Notes under the pieces: model-generated | Told to the model about the DNA's origin: nothing | Database searches by the model: none | The model's input: only the letters and a program-made list of their open reading frames with translations | Part shown: positions 8,882-17,909 of the stretch, piece by piece | Layout: each line of letters opens with the position of its first letter | How positions within the stretch are numbered: the stretch's first letter is position 1 | Translations under genes and position numbers: made by a program | Origin: an uncultured Collinsella sp. | GTDB lineage: Bacteria > Actinomycetota > Coriobacteriia > Coriobacteriales > Coriobacteriaceae | Direction of reading: 5' to 3' | DNA: 56,731 nt | Assembly (NCBI GenBank): GCA_900544725.1 | Contig: UQWK01000005.1 | Coordinates: 1 to 56,731 of the forward strand

Positions 8882-8909
8882 AGTATACACGCCACGACCT
8901 TGGCTGCAA
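8882..8909 (-). promoter_or_regulatory. rplS promoter
   Basis: Read leftward: -35 TTGCAG (8904-8909), 16-bp spacer, -10 TATACT (8882-8887). The predicted transcript start is about 60 nt upstream of the rplS ATG. Confidence 0.7.
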
Positions 8910-8960
8910 GAACTATTTTGCCCGTGCGCAAAAAGACAAAAACACGCACTCTTTCTGCAC

Positions 8961-11768
8961 TTATGCGCCGTCCCCGGCATCAGTCGTCGGCGTCGTCACG
9001 GTCGTTCCGGGCGCGATATAGCCGTATTCGAGCAGCACCGAAAGCGCATGCTGCTTCCAGGTGGCAAGCTCTTCGTCATTATAGTTGTCATGGGCCCATT
9101 CATTCATCGCGTCCTCGGCGTCTTTGGGCACCAGGTCCTGGCTGTCCGCCATCAGGTACAGGATGCCTAAGATGTCGAAGTCCTGCTTTGTCATCTCTTC
9201 CTTGTTTGATGTGCTGATGAGGCCGTGATCGATGCCGTAGCGGCAGATATCGGTCAAAACGGTAACGAGGCCCGTAGGAATCGGCGAGGCATCCTTCGCG
9301 GCAGCGGGCGCGGTGTCGTCAGTCAATGCAGTGGCATCGTCGCTCGCCGGAGCAGACTCGGCCGCGTTCGCATCGGAAGCGGCTTGCTCTCCCTGGGCAG
9401 GGGCCGTGCTATCCGTCGTTGCCGAAGAATCCCCCGAAGAAACGGACGTAACGCTCACCGGTGTCTCGACCACGGTCGTCATCGGGTCGACCGATGCGGG
9501 TGCGGCGATGACCTCGGCCCAATCGGAATACACGCCGTCAATAAAGGCGCGAACATGGAAGGTGCCCGGTTGCGAGATGGTCATCGTGCCATCTGTCGCG
9601 ACCGAAATGCCTTTGCTCTCGAGCTCCTGGGCCTCCCAGCTGCAGACTCTATCGACTTCCTTGCCCGTCGTGTCATAGACCGTAGCCGTCAAGCCGTCGA
9701 CGCCGTTAAGGTTCTCCTCGACGCCGACGACGGTCTGCGCCGAGCCCTCGAGTTTGATGCTGCCGTTAAACGGCTCGGGTGCCACGTCACTTACCTTATA
9801 TTTGTAGGCCGCGGCGTCAATCTCGTCATTGGTCGAGACATGCCCGTTCACGTCCACATAGGTGTCCTCGGGGATAAAGTACTTTACGTAGGCGGTACCG
9901 GCCTTTTTGCCCACCACGACTTGCTCGTGGGTAACAGGGTCGGTCTGGATCTCGATGACGTCGGACTTGCATTCCTTGCCCTTTTTATCGACCACGCGCC
10001 AGTCACCCGACGACTTCACAAAGCCGTAGTAGTCAACATCGTCCTCGTCCCTTGCACGCACGCGATAGGAGGAGATGGGGTCTTCCTCTCCCACCGTAAG
10101 CCTTCGGGTCTTATCGGTCTGCAGCGACACGAGAATCTTGGAGATGGGCTTAATAGGCTGCGGCGTGCCCAGCTGCGTATCGACCGTCACCGACTCAAAC
10201 GACAGATTGGAACCCGTAATGGACATGGGGTAGGTGGCGGCCATGTCATTGAGCACGTTGCACGTGCGCGGAGCGCCACCGTTGCGCGAAGGCACCTCGC
10301 GATCGGCCAAGACCGAATTCCAATCGATGGCGCGCACCATGTGGTTGTTGGTGCGATACGACCAGCTCGTAACGTTTCCGGCGGTGGTATCGTAGCCGTC
10401 GTCGCCACGATGGGCAATCGAGCGCAGGAACAGGTTCTGCACGGCGTCGGTCGACTGATCGCCAAAGGTGGTATAGAACGAGCGCTGGTCATAACCGGCG
10501 GTATGGAACTCCTGCACGGCGGCGTTGTCGTCGTAGCACTCGCCGTTCATGTTAAAGATGATCACGTCGAACGTCACGCCCACCGGCTGGTCATAGTCCT
10601 CGGACAGCGTCGTGGTAGAACTCGTCTGCTTGCTATTGACCTGCGTGTGCGCCGGGATCGTCATATTGACGGTGACCGACTGATTGTCCGTTGTGGTAAT
10701 CGACTGTTCCTCGGTCTTGCTCGCCTCCCACAACTGGGACATCGTGGTTTCGGCCGAAAACGAGGTCTCGATCTCCTCGCTCGCTGTTGCGGGCACGCCC
10801 AGCGACTCCTTGAGGCTCACCGATGCGCCCCACGAGCCGCCTTTGGAATACGATGCGGATTTAGAAGTACTCGTGCCGACCGTCTCCTCGGTACCGCGGG
10901 CGAGCGCGATGCTCTGCGAGGCGTCCTCATAGCCGACGTTAAGTGCCGAGGTAACGAGCTCCTGCTCAGTCTTAGAATCGACAAAGGAGTAACCCGGCGC
11001 GTCCTCGGGCGCACAGTTAAGCTTGTTCACGCTGTTGAGCTGCTGAACTCTAAAGTTATAGAACGCGATGCCAAAGCCATTGAAATCGTACTGATAGGTG
11101 CCGCCGAGCTTGTCCACGCACGCGATGGTGGCATAGATCACGTCTTGCTCGCTCTTGTCTTGCGACAGGCCGTCGAGTGGCACGTATTTACGAAAATCGG
11201 AGCCCTTCAGCTTGTGACCGATGCAGCCGGCGATATCGTCGGTCAAGCGCTCGTAGACCGCATTGAGGCTTTTTGCAGATGTCAGACCACTCTGCTTCGA
11301 TTTGTCGGCACCATCGGAATGCTCACCGTTGCCACCCGAAAGCGCATCATAGAGATAGATGTAGTGACCCTTACCAAAGTCCTTCTCAAAGCCCTTGCCG
11401 GCGTGGTCCCAGTACAAAAAGTCCCCGGAGTCGTCGCCTCCACCATAGCCAAGGATGTTATAGGCTAGCGATGCCCAGTTGGGCAGCACCTTTTTGACGG
11501 CGGCCGTATAGAACGAGACATTGTCGTACATCGAGGTACGGCCCTCGAGCTTGCCATCATCGATATCTACAAACGTGCAGTCGCGATCGTTGACCGTAAT
11601 GGTGAGCGGGTTGACCACGTCACCATAGAGCTCGTCGCGCGAATCATCCTGAAGGGCAAAACCGGCTGTCGGTATCCCGCAAAGCGCCGTGACCGCAACG
11701 ACCGCCCAGCACAGGGCCATCTGTGCTCCCCGACGCGCTCGTTGCAAATACCTGGTGAGGTTTTTCAT
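8961..11768 (-). CDS. Secreted protein with aerolysin/ETX-MTX2-like pore-forming module and Ig-like domains
   Basis: A 935-residue exported protein. The ATG at 11768 follows GGGAGGA at 5 nt. Residues 1-38 form a signal peptide: arginine-rich start, hydrophobic stretch, probable cleavage after AGFA. Residues 40-260 are an unrecognised domain. Residues 287-400 are Ser/Thr-rich with alternating polarity and end in VTVNMTIPAHTQVNSKQTSS, the pattern of the aerolysin/epsilon-toxin/MTX2 fold, where a conserved V-P-A-x-T strand follows the insertion hairpin. Two probable Ig-like (Big) domains follow at about 542-657 and 667-755, then an Ala/Ser/Thr/Asp linker (758-830) and a helical C-terminal domain. 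No LPXTG motif or transmembrane anchor is seen, so it is probably released. The pore-forming call rests on pattern, not alignment; target and activation are unknown. It interrupts otherwise housekeeping synteny between rplS and ppdK. Confidence 0.6.
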   Translation of the reverse strand: MKNLTRYLQRARRGAQMALCWAVVAVTALCGIPTAGFALQDDSRDELYGDVVNPLTITVNDRDCTFVDIDDGKLEGRTSMYDNVSFYTAAVKKVLPNWASLAYNILGYGGGDDSGDFLYWDHAGKGFEKDFGKGHYIYLYDALSGGNGEHSDGADKSKQSGLTSAKSLNAVYERLTDDIAGCIGHKLKGSDFRKYVPLDGLSQDKSEQDVIYATIACVDKLGGTYQYDFNGFGIAFYNFRVQQLNSVNKLNCAPEDAPGYSFVDSKTEQELVTSALNVGYEDASQSIALARGTEETVGTSTSKSASYSKGGSWGASVSLKESLGVPATASEEIETSFSAETTMSQLWEASKTEEQSITTTDNQSVTVNMTIPAHTQVNSKQTSSTTTLSEDYDQPVGVTFDVIIFNMNGECYDDNAAVQEFHTAGYDQRSFYTTFGDQSTDAVQNLFLRSIAHRGDDGYDTTAGNVTSWSYRTNNHMVRAIDWNSVLADREVPSRNGGAPRTCNVLNDMAATYPMSITGSNLSFESVTVDTQLGTPQPIKPISKILVSLQTDKTRRLTVGEEDPISSYRVRARDEDDVDYYGFVKSSGDWRVVDKKGKECKSDVIEIQTDPVTHEQVVVGKKAGTAYVKYFIPEDTYVDVNGHVSTNDEIDAAAYKYKVSDVAPEPFNGSIKLEGSAQTVVGVEENLNGVDGLTATVYDTTGKEVDRVCSWEAQELESKGISVATDGTMTISQPGTFHVRAFIDGVYSDWAEVIAAPASVDPMTTVVETPVSVTSVSSGDSSATTDSTAPAQGEQAASDANAAESAPASDDATALTDDTAPAAAKDASPIPTGLVTVLTDICRYGIDHGLISTSNKEEMTKQDFDILGILYLMADSQDLVPKDAEDAMNEWAHDNYNDEELATWKQHALSVLLEYGYIAPGTTVTTPTTDAGDGA

Positions 11769-11808
11769 CGCAGTCCTCCCGTCAGTTGCCAATGTATTGA
11801 ACCAACGT

Positions 11809-11842
11809 AAAACGCCGCCGCGTCCACAGGGGCGCGACGGCG
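11809..11842 (-). terminator. Rho-independent terminator after ppdK
   Basis: A GC-rich 10-bp stem with one mismatch (11813-11822 with 11833-11842) is followed leftward by TTTT (11809-11812). It lies just beyond the ppdK stop and upstream of the secreted-protein gene. Confidence 0.75.
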
Positions 11843-11882
11843 CGAAGGGGGGCGTAAAAGGCGCAAATGGAACGCGACTCAG

Positions 11883-14633
11883 TTAAGCGGAACGCTTGGC
11901 CTCGAGCTTGGCCTGAGCGGCAGCCAGGCGCGCGAGGGGCACGCGATAGGGCGAGCAGGACACGTAGTCCACGTCGGCCGCGTTAAACAGGGCCTTGATG
12001 GACTTGGGGTCGCCGCCGTGCTCACCGCACACGCCAAAGTGCATGCTGGGGTTGGTGGCACGGCCCTTCTCGACGGCCATGCGCACGAGCTCCAGCACCG
12101 CCGAGTCGATGGTCTCGAAGGGGTTATCCTTCAAGATCTTCTTGTGCAGGTACAGCGGAATGAACTTGGCTTCGGCGTCGTCACGCGAGAAACCGAAAGT
12201 CGTCTGCGTAAGATCGTTGGTGCCAAAGCAGAAGAAGTCGGCGTGCTGTGCAATCTCGTCGGCGACCATGCAGGCGCGCGGCAGCTCGAGCATCGTGCCC
12301 ACGGGAATGTTGAGCTCGACGCCTTCCTCGGCGGAAACCTCGGCGATCACGCGCTCGATGACCTCGCGGGTCTGGACATGCTCGGCCGTGATGGAAACGA
12401 GCGGAACCATGATCTCGGGGCGCGGGTCGACGCCTTCCTTGATAAGGCGAGCGGCAGCCGTTGCCACGGCACGGACCTGCATGAGCGGCAGGTCACCGAA
12501 GACGACGGACAGACGCACGCCGCGCAGGCCGAGCATCGGGTTGGACTCGACCATGCCGTCGATGCGGCGCAGGCGGGTACGCAAGGCGGCGAGCTCCTCC
12601 TCGCTGGCGCCAGCGGCCTCCTTCTTGGTGATGGCGACCTCGAGCTCTCGAGGATTATCCAAGAACTCATGAAGCGGCGGATCGAGCAGGCGAACGACCA
12701 CCTCGCGACCAGACATGGTCTTGAACATCGCCAGGAAGTCCTCAGTCTGAACCTTGAGCAGATCGGCCAGGGCCTGCTGCTTCACGGCCTCGTCGTCGGA
12801 CAGGATGAAGCTCTGGATAATGTTCTTGCGATCGCCCAGGAACATGTGCTCGGTGCGGCACAGACCGATGGACTCGGCGCCAAACTCAAGCGCGAGCGCG
12901 GCATCCTCGGGGTTGTCGGCGTTGACGCGCACGTGGTTGGCGTGACCGTCGGTCTCGTCCAGGCGGATCTCGTCGGCCCAGGACAAGATGGTGTCCAGGT
13001 CGCCGGTGAGCTCGGCCGAAACCAGGTCAACGGCGCCGTCGACGACGATGCCCTGAGTGCCGTCGATGGAGATGATGTCGCCCTCGTGCAGCACGCGATC
13101 GCTGCCCTCGATACGCACGACCTTCTCGGCCGCATCGATATGGAAACGCTCGACACCGCAAACGCAAGGGGTACCCATGCCACGGGCGATAACGGCAGCA
13201 TGGCTCGTCTTGCCACCGTGACTGGTCAAGATACCCTCGGCGGCAACCATGCCCTTCAGGTCATCGGGGTTGGTCTCCCAACGAACCAGAATGACCTTGT
13301 GCCCCTCGGCAGAACGCGCGACGGCATCGTCACTCGAGAACACGACCTCGCCCACGGCGGCACCGGGACTGGCGTTAAGGCCGCATGCGAGCGCCTCGTA
13401 CTTCTTGGAGGAGTCGAACTGCGGGTGCAGGAGCTGGTCGAGCTGCGCGGGGTCGATGCGGCTCACGGCCTCCTCACGGGTGATGAGGCCTTCCTCGACC
13501 ATCTCAATAGCGATGCGCAGAGCGGCGGTTGCGGTACGCTTGCCCACGCGGGTCTGGAGCATCCAGAGCTTGCCCTGCTCGATAGTGAACTCAATGTCGC
13601 ACATATCGCGATAGTGATCCTCAAGCGTCAGGAAGACACGCTCAAGCTCCTCACCTGCGGACTCGAGGCCCGGGGTGGTCTTGAGGTCGGCGATGGGCTC
13701 GGTGTTACGGATGCCGGCGACGACATCCTCGCCCTGGGCGTTGACCAGAAAATCACCGTAGAACTCCTTGGTGCCGTCGGCCGGGTTGCGCGTAAAGGCG
13801 ACACCGGTCGCCGAGGTCTCGCCCTTATTGCCAAAGGCCATAGCCTGGACGTTGACGGCGGTGCCGAGCTCGTCGGAAATGCCGTGCTGCTTGCGGTAGA
13901 TGCAGGCGCGCTCGTTCATCCAGCTACCAAAGACGGCCTGGATAGCAAGGCGCAGCTGGAGTTCCGGATCATGTGGGAAGATGGGCTTGCCGTCGGCGAC
14001 TTCGAGCTCGGGGTACAGGGCGGCCTCGACGTTCTCAGAGAAAATGCACTTGAAGGTCTCGACGAGCTCCTGCAGGTCCTCGGCCGAAAGCTCGGAGTCG
14101 ACGCGAACGCCGGCGACCAGGCGGGCCTGGGTCAGGGCATTCTCGAACAAGTCGGCATCGACACCCATGACGACGTTGGAGAACATCTGGATAAAGCGAC
14201 GATAGCTGTCCCAGGCAAAGCGCGGGTTCTGCGTCTGGGCGATAAGGCCCTGAACGGACTCGTCGTTGAGGCCCAAGTTGAGGACCGTGTCCATCATGCC
14301 GGGCATTGAAAACGGAGCGCCCGAGCGCACCGAGACGAGCAGCGGGTCACGGGCATCGCCGAGCTTCTTGCCGCAGCGAGCCTCGAGGTCGGCCTCGGCA
14401 GCAACGATCTCGTCGAGCGCGCCTTCGGGCCAGACGTTGCCGGCACCAGAGTACTCTACGCAGGTCTGGCAGGTAATGGTAAAGCCACCGGGAACCGGCA
14501 GGCCGATACGGCTCATCTCGGCAAGGTTAGCGCCTTTGCCGCCAAGCACGAAGTTCATAGACTTGTCGCCCTCAGTGACACAGGTGCCCTGGGCATCGGT
14601 TCCAAAACGGTAAACCCTCTTGCAATCGCTCAC
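11883..14633 (-). CDS. ppdK: Pyruvate, phosphate dikinase
   Basis: PPDK interconverts pyruvate, ATP and phosphate with PEP, AMP and pyrophosphate. The 916-residue protein has the N-terminal nucleotide-binding domain (FVLGGKGANLAEMSRIGLPV), the central phosphohistidine domain with GGKTSHAAVIARGMGTPCV, where His is the phosphocarrier and the preceding Thr is the regulatory site, and the C-terminal PEP/pyruvate barrel (GLCRTEHMF, then DFFCFGTNDLTQTTFGFSRDD). It starts with GTG at 14633 behind a GGGGAAG ribosome site. The regulator that phosphorylates the Thr lies directly upstream. PEP from this enzyme could also feed the shikimate genes 30 kb away; that link is inference. Confidence 0.97.
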   Translation of the reverse strand: MSDCKRVYRFGTDAQGTCVTEGDKSMNFVLGGKGANLAEMSRIGLPVPGGFTITCQTCVEYSGAGNVWPEGALDEIVAAEADLEARCGKKLGDARDPLLVSVRSGAPFSMPGMMDTVLNLGLNDESVQGLIAQTQNPRFAWDSYRRFIQMFSNVVMGVDADLFENALTQARLVAGVRVDSELSAEDLQELVETFKCIFSENVEAALYPELEVADGKPIFPHDPELQLRLAIQAVFGSWMNERACIYRKQHGISDELGTAVNVQAMAFGNKGETSATGVAFTRNPADGTKEFYGDFLVNAQGEDVVAGIRNTEPIADLKTTPGLESAGEELERVFLTLEDHYRDMCDIEFTIEQGKLWMLQTRVGKRTATAALRIAIEMVEEGLITREEAVSRIDPAQLDQLLHPQFDSSKKYEALACGLNASPGAAVGEVVFSSDDAVARSAEGHKVILVRWETNPDDLKGMVAAEGILTSHGGKTSHAAVIARGMGTPCVCGVERFHIDAAEKVVRIEGSDRVLHEGDIISIDGTQGIVVDGAVDLVSAELTGDLDTILSWADEIRLDETDGHANHVRVNADNPEDAALALEFGAESIGLCRTEHMFLGDRKNIIQSFILSDDEAVKQQALADLLKVQTEDFLAMFKTMSGREVVVRLLDPPLHEFLDNPRELEVAITKKEAAGASEEELAALRTRLRRIDGMVESNPMLGLRGVRLSVVFGDLPLMQVRAVATAAARLIKEGVDPRPEIMVPLVSITAEHVQTREVIERVIAEVSAEEGVELNIPVGTMLELPRACMVADEIAQHADFFCFGTNDLTQTTFGFSRDDAEAKFIPLYLHKKILKDNPFETIDSAVLELVRMAVEKGRATNPSMHFGVCGEHGGDPKSIKALFNAADVDYVSCSPYRVPLARLAAAQAKLEAKRSA

Positions 14634-14680
14634 GATACTTCCCCTTCCATGCGCTCTCGCGCACGACCGTGGTAACGAAT

Positions 14681-14701
14681 CGGCCCGCCGGATGCGGGCC
14701 G
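14681..14701 (-). promoter_or_regulatory. Stem-loop at the predicted 5' end of the ppdK mRNA
   Basis: An 8-bp perfect GC stem (CGGCCCGC at 14681-14688 with 14694-14701) and a 5-nt loop. It begins at about the transcript start predicted from the -10 at 14709-14714, so it may protect the mRNA 5' end. No T run follows it, so it is not a terminator. Confidence 0.4.
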
Positions 14702-14708
14702 TGAGGGA

Positions 14709-14795
14709 ACTATACGGCGGGATTTGAACGGGCCTGAGCAGAGAATACGCGGTTTGGTAAACGTGCTAAAACTAGCGGTAAACGGTAGGTAAAGG
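14709..14795 (-). promoter_or_regulatory. ppdK promoter with phased direct repeats
   Basis: A -10 TATAGT (read leftward, 14709-14714) has no recognisable -35. Upstream on the same transcript strand are three direct repeats, written on the plus strand as GGTAAACG (14756-14763), GGTAAACG (14777-14784) and GGTAAAGG (14788-14795). Their starts are 21 and 11 bp apart, close to two turns and one turn of the helix. The layout suits an activator that binds one face of the DNA about 55-95 bp upstream of the start. The regulator is unknown. Confidence 0.45.
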
Positions 14796-14899
14796 TGGTT
14801 ACCTTATGAAAATACCACTACAGTGTAAATGCAGGTCAATAGCGGTAGAAACTGCTAAAGCGCTTTATCACTATCAGGTATTTTAGCTAACCCAATAAG

Positions 14900-15775
14900 C
14901 TACTTTTGTTGAGCGCGGCGGGCGGCACGGCGGGCTCTTGCCTCTTGAATCTCTTCGAGATGAGCGATGATCTCGGAGGCACTCTCCTCGATCGCCTTGC
15001 CGTCGGTGCGCACCACAAAGCAACCCAGACGTTTCATGAGGGCACGAGCCTCCTCGAGCTCACTGCGCACACTCTCGGGCTCGGCATAGGAACCGGCAAC
15101 GGCACGGGCATAGTCGTCGCCCAGGCGGCTATCGCGAATCTCGGAAATCACATCGACGGTCGAAATCAGACCGAAGAGACGCATAGGATCGACCTCGTAA
15201 ATCGACTTGGGCGGCTCCATACCGTGCGCCAACGGAACGTTGGCGACCTTGTAGCCCTGATAGGCCAAATACATCGACAGCGGCGTCTTGGACGTGCGGG
15301 ATACACCCAGCAGCACGATATCGGCATCCGACAGATCATCGCAGCCGCGCCCGTCATCGTGCTCAACGAAATACTCCATAGCCTCGATACGATGGAAATA
15401 GCGATCGTCGGTCTTGTGAATCACACCCGCAACGCCCTTGGGAGGCACACCGATGAGCGACGACAGCACGGCAAGCGTCGGGCCGATCAGGTCGACCGAG
15501 CGAATGTGCAGCATGCCCAAGTAGTCGAGCACGCGAGCACGAAGCGCCGGATCGACGATGGTATGGAACACGGCGATATCGCGATGGTCCGCATCGACAC
15601 GCGGACCCACAAACGACTTGACCTGCTCCACTGAGTTCACCTTGGGCAGGCGCAAGAGACGAAAAGCCCCTTCATCAAATTGCCCGGACGCCGCAAGCAC
15701 CACCTCACAAGCGGTATCACCGAGCGAGTCGGAGATAACGATAACGGTGGGACGAGTGGTGACCGGGCAATCCAT
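14900..15775 (-). CDS. Pyruvate, phosphate dikinase regulatory protein (bifunctional kinase/phosphorylase, DUF299)
   Basis: This family uses ADP to phosphorylate, and phosphate to remove phosphate from, the active-site threonine of PPDK, switching it off and on. The 291-residue protein has the DUF299 opening VIVISDSLGDTACEV and the P-loop-like GVSRTSKTPLSMYLAYQGYKVAN that defines the family. Length is typical. Its position immediately upstream of ppdK supports PPDK rather than PEP synthase as the substrate. The ATG at 15775 is preceded by AAAGGAG. It follows glyS by 34 nt and may share the glyQS transcript, with ppdK also having its own promoter region. Confidence 0.92.
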   Translation of the reverse strand: MDCPVTTRPTVIVISDSLGDTACEVVLAASGQFDEGAFRLLRLPKVNSVEQVKSFVGPRVDADHRDIAVFHTIVDPALRARVLDYLGMLHIRSVDLIGPTLAVLSSLIGVPPKGVAGVIHKTDDRYFHRIEAMEYFVEHDDGRGCDDLSDADIVLLGVSRTSKTPLSMYLAYQGYKVANVPLAHGMEPPKSIYEVDPMRLFGLISTVDVISEIRDSRLGDDYARAVAGSYAEPESVRSELEEARALMKRLGCFVVRTDGKAIEESASEIIAHLEEIQEARARRAARRAQQK

Positions 15776-15809
15776 GCGGGGCTCCTTTTGCGCTTATGTG
15801 CAGGCTAGC

Positions 15810-17906
15810 TTACTTTTTGCGAGCAAGCTCACCGATGTTGGCGATGCCGGAGAAAACGGCCTCGAAGCGGTTGAGCAGCTTAAGGCGATTATCGCGGAGC
15901 TGCTCGTCCTTGTCCATGACCATAACCTCGTCAAAGAAACGGTCGATGGGCGCGCGTAGGGCGGCGAGGGCGGCAAACGCGGAAGGATAATCCTCGGCGG
16001 CGAGAGCGGCATCGACGGCGGTCTGAGCGGCCTCAGAGGCGTCGGCAAGCGCAAGCTCGACCTCGCCCATCAGAGCGCGATCGTACTCCGCGCCCAGTTC
16101 GGGCTTGGAGATATGCGCCGCGCGGGCGTAAGCGGTCGCCAGGTTGTCGAAGGTCTCGGCGTCGTTCTTGCGGGCCTCGTCGAGGGCGGCGCAGCGGGCG
16201 AAGAAGACCGACGGGGCAATGATGTGCACCGCGGAAACGGCGGCAACGGTGTCGGCCGGGATCTTCTCGTCGCGGGCCATGCTCACCAAACGGCCGTGGA
16301 AGAAGTCGCGAACCTGCTGGGCGACCTCGGCGGCGTCGAACTCAATGCCCTGCTCGCTATAGAGCTCGAGCGCAAAGTCGATGAGCGACGTGGGGTCGAT
16401 CGGCAGACGGTCGCGCAGGATATTGATGATGCCGATGGCGGCACGACGCAGCGCGTACGGGTCGGAAGAGCCGGTCGGGGGCTCGCCGATGGCAAAGATG
16501 CCGGCAATGGTATCGAGCTTGTCGGCGCAGGCCACGATGCAGCCAGCGGTGCCCTCGGGTAGCTCGTCGCCGGCAAAGCGGGGACGATAGTGATCGCGAA
16601 TAGCGTGAGCGACCTCGTCGTTCTCCCCCATCGCGCTGGCGTAGTAACCGCCCATCACACCCTGCTGGCTCGTGAACTCGACAACAGCGTTGGACACCAG
16701 GTCGGCCTTGCACAGGTGAGCGGCGCGGCCGGCATCGGCGGCCAGGTGGGCACCCAGGTGAGCCTCACGGGCAATAGCGAGCGCGAGCTGCTCAATACGC
16801 TCGGACTTGGCGAGCACACTGCCGAGCTTCTCCTGGAAGGCAACCTTGGCCAGGCGCTCACGGAACTCGTCGAGGGAGATCTTCAGATCCTCCTCGTAGA
16901 AGAACTTGGCGTCGTCCAGGCGGGCGCGCACGACGCGCTCGTTGCCGTCAATCACGCGCTCGGCGTTCTCAGGCTTGCTGTTGGAGACGACCACGAACTC
17001 ACGCGTCAGCTTGCCCTCGCCGTCATAGATCGGGAAGTAGCGCTGGTTGGTGAGCATAGACTCGCAGATGATCTCGTGCGGGACCTTGAGGAACTCCTCG
17101 TCGAAGGTACCAACGAGCACCGTCGGCCACTCGCAGAGGTTGATGACCTCCTCAAAGACCTTCTTGGGCGTATCGACGTGGCAGCCGGGGCGCGCAGCCT
17201 CGACCTCAGCGATACCGGCAAGGATGGCCTCGCGACGGCGCTCGGCAGAAAGCACGCCGGCGTCCTCGAGCACCTGCTCGTAAACAGCGGGGCTGGCGAC
17301 CACATGGTCACCGGGGCCCAGAACGCGATGGCCGCGCGTGGTGTTACCACTCGTCACGTCGGCAAACGACACGGGCACGACATCCTCGCCCAAAAGGCAG
17401 CAGATCCAACGGACCGGACGCACAAATGTGGCGTGCTCGTGGCCCCAGCGCTGAGAGCGGTAGTTGGGCCACTGCAGGCCGGCGATGGTCTTCTCGCACA
17501 GGGCCGTCAGAATCGGGGTGGCCGGGGCGGAAGGAATGTTCTTCTCGGCAAATACGTACTCACGGCCGTCGGTGTCCTCGCGACGGACCAGGTCCTCGGC
17601 AGCCACACCGCACTTGCGGGCGAAGCCCTGGGCGGCCTTGGTGGCGTTACCGTCAGTGTCAAAGGCAATGTTGGCCGCGGGACCACGCTTGACCTCGTGA
17701 ACCTCATCGGTCGCGGTAGCGACGTCGGCAACGAGCGCAGCCAGGCGACGCGGACTCGAGACCACGCGGACCTCGCCGTGGGCCAGACCGGCCTCGTCGA
17801 GACCCTTGGCGATCATGGTGCCAAGCTGCTTGACGGCATTGTTCAGCGGTGCAGAGGGCATTTCCTCCGTACCGATCTCAAACAGGAAATCCTTAGCGTC
17901 TGCCAT
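15810..17906 (-). CDS. glyS: Glycyl-tRNA synthetase beta subunit
   Basis: Beta subunit of the heterotetrameric bacterial glycyl-tRNA synthetase, which contributes tRNA recognition. The 698-residue product starts MADAKDFLFEIGTEEMPSAP and contains the characteristic HATFVRPVRWICCLLG and ADKLDTIAGIFAIGEPPTGSSDPYALRR segments, with the C-terminal anticodon-binding region ending in FEAVFSGIANIGELARKK. It is 3 nt downstream of glyQ and therefore certainly co-transcribed and probably translationally coupled. Confidence 0.97.
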   Translation of the reverse strand: MADAKDFLFEIGTEEMPSAPLNNAVKQLGTMIAKGLDEAGLAHGEVRVVSSPRRLAALVADVATATDEVHEVKRGPAANIAFDTDGNATKAAQGFARKCGVAAEDLVRREDTDGREYVFAEKNIPSAPATPILTALCEKTIAGLQWPNYRSQRWGHEHATFVRPVRWICCLLGEDVVPVSFADVTSGNTTRGHRVLGPGDHVVASPAVYEQVLEDAGVLSAERRREAILAGIAEVEAARPGCHVDTPKKVFEEVINLCEWPTVLVGTFDEEFLKVPHEIICESMLTNQRYFPIYDGEGKLTREFVVVSNSKPENAERVIDGNERVVRARLDDAKFFYEEDLKISLDEFRERLAKVAFQEKLGSVLAKSERIEQLALAIAREAHLGAHLAADAGRAAHLCKADLVSNAVVEFTSQQGVMGGYYASAMGENDEVAHAIRDHYRPRFAGDELPEGTAGCIVACADKLDTIAGIFAIGEPPTGSSDPYALRRAAIGIINILRDRLPIDPTSLIDFALELYSEQGIEFDAAEVAQQVRDFFHGRLVSMARDEKIPADTVAAVSAVHIIAPSVFFARCAALDEARKNDAETFDNLATAYARAAHISKPELGAEYDRALMGEVELALADASEAAQTAVDAALAAEDYPSAFAALAALRAPIDRFFDEVMVMDKDEQLRDNRLKLLNRFEAVFSGIANIGELARKK

Positions 17907-17909
17907 GGC

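Noticed and set aside
8961..11468. Long plus-strand frame (747 codons) opposite the secreted-protein gene
   Set aside because: The minus-strand product has a signal peptide, SD and domain structure; the opposite frame gives Arg/His-rich nonsense typical of antisense reading.
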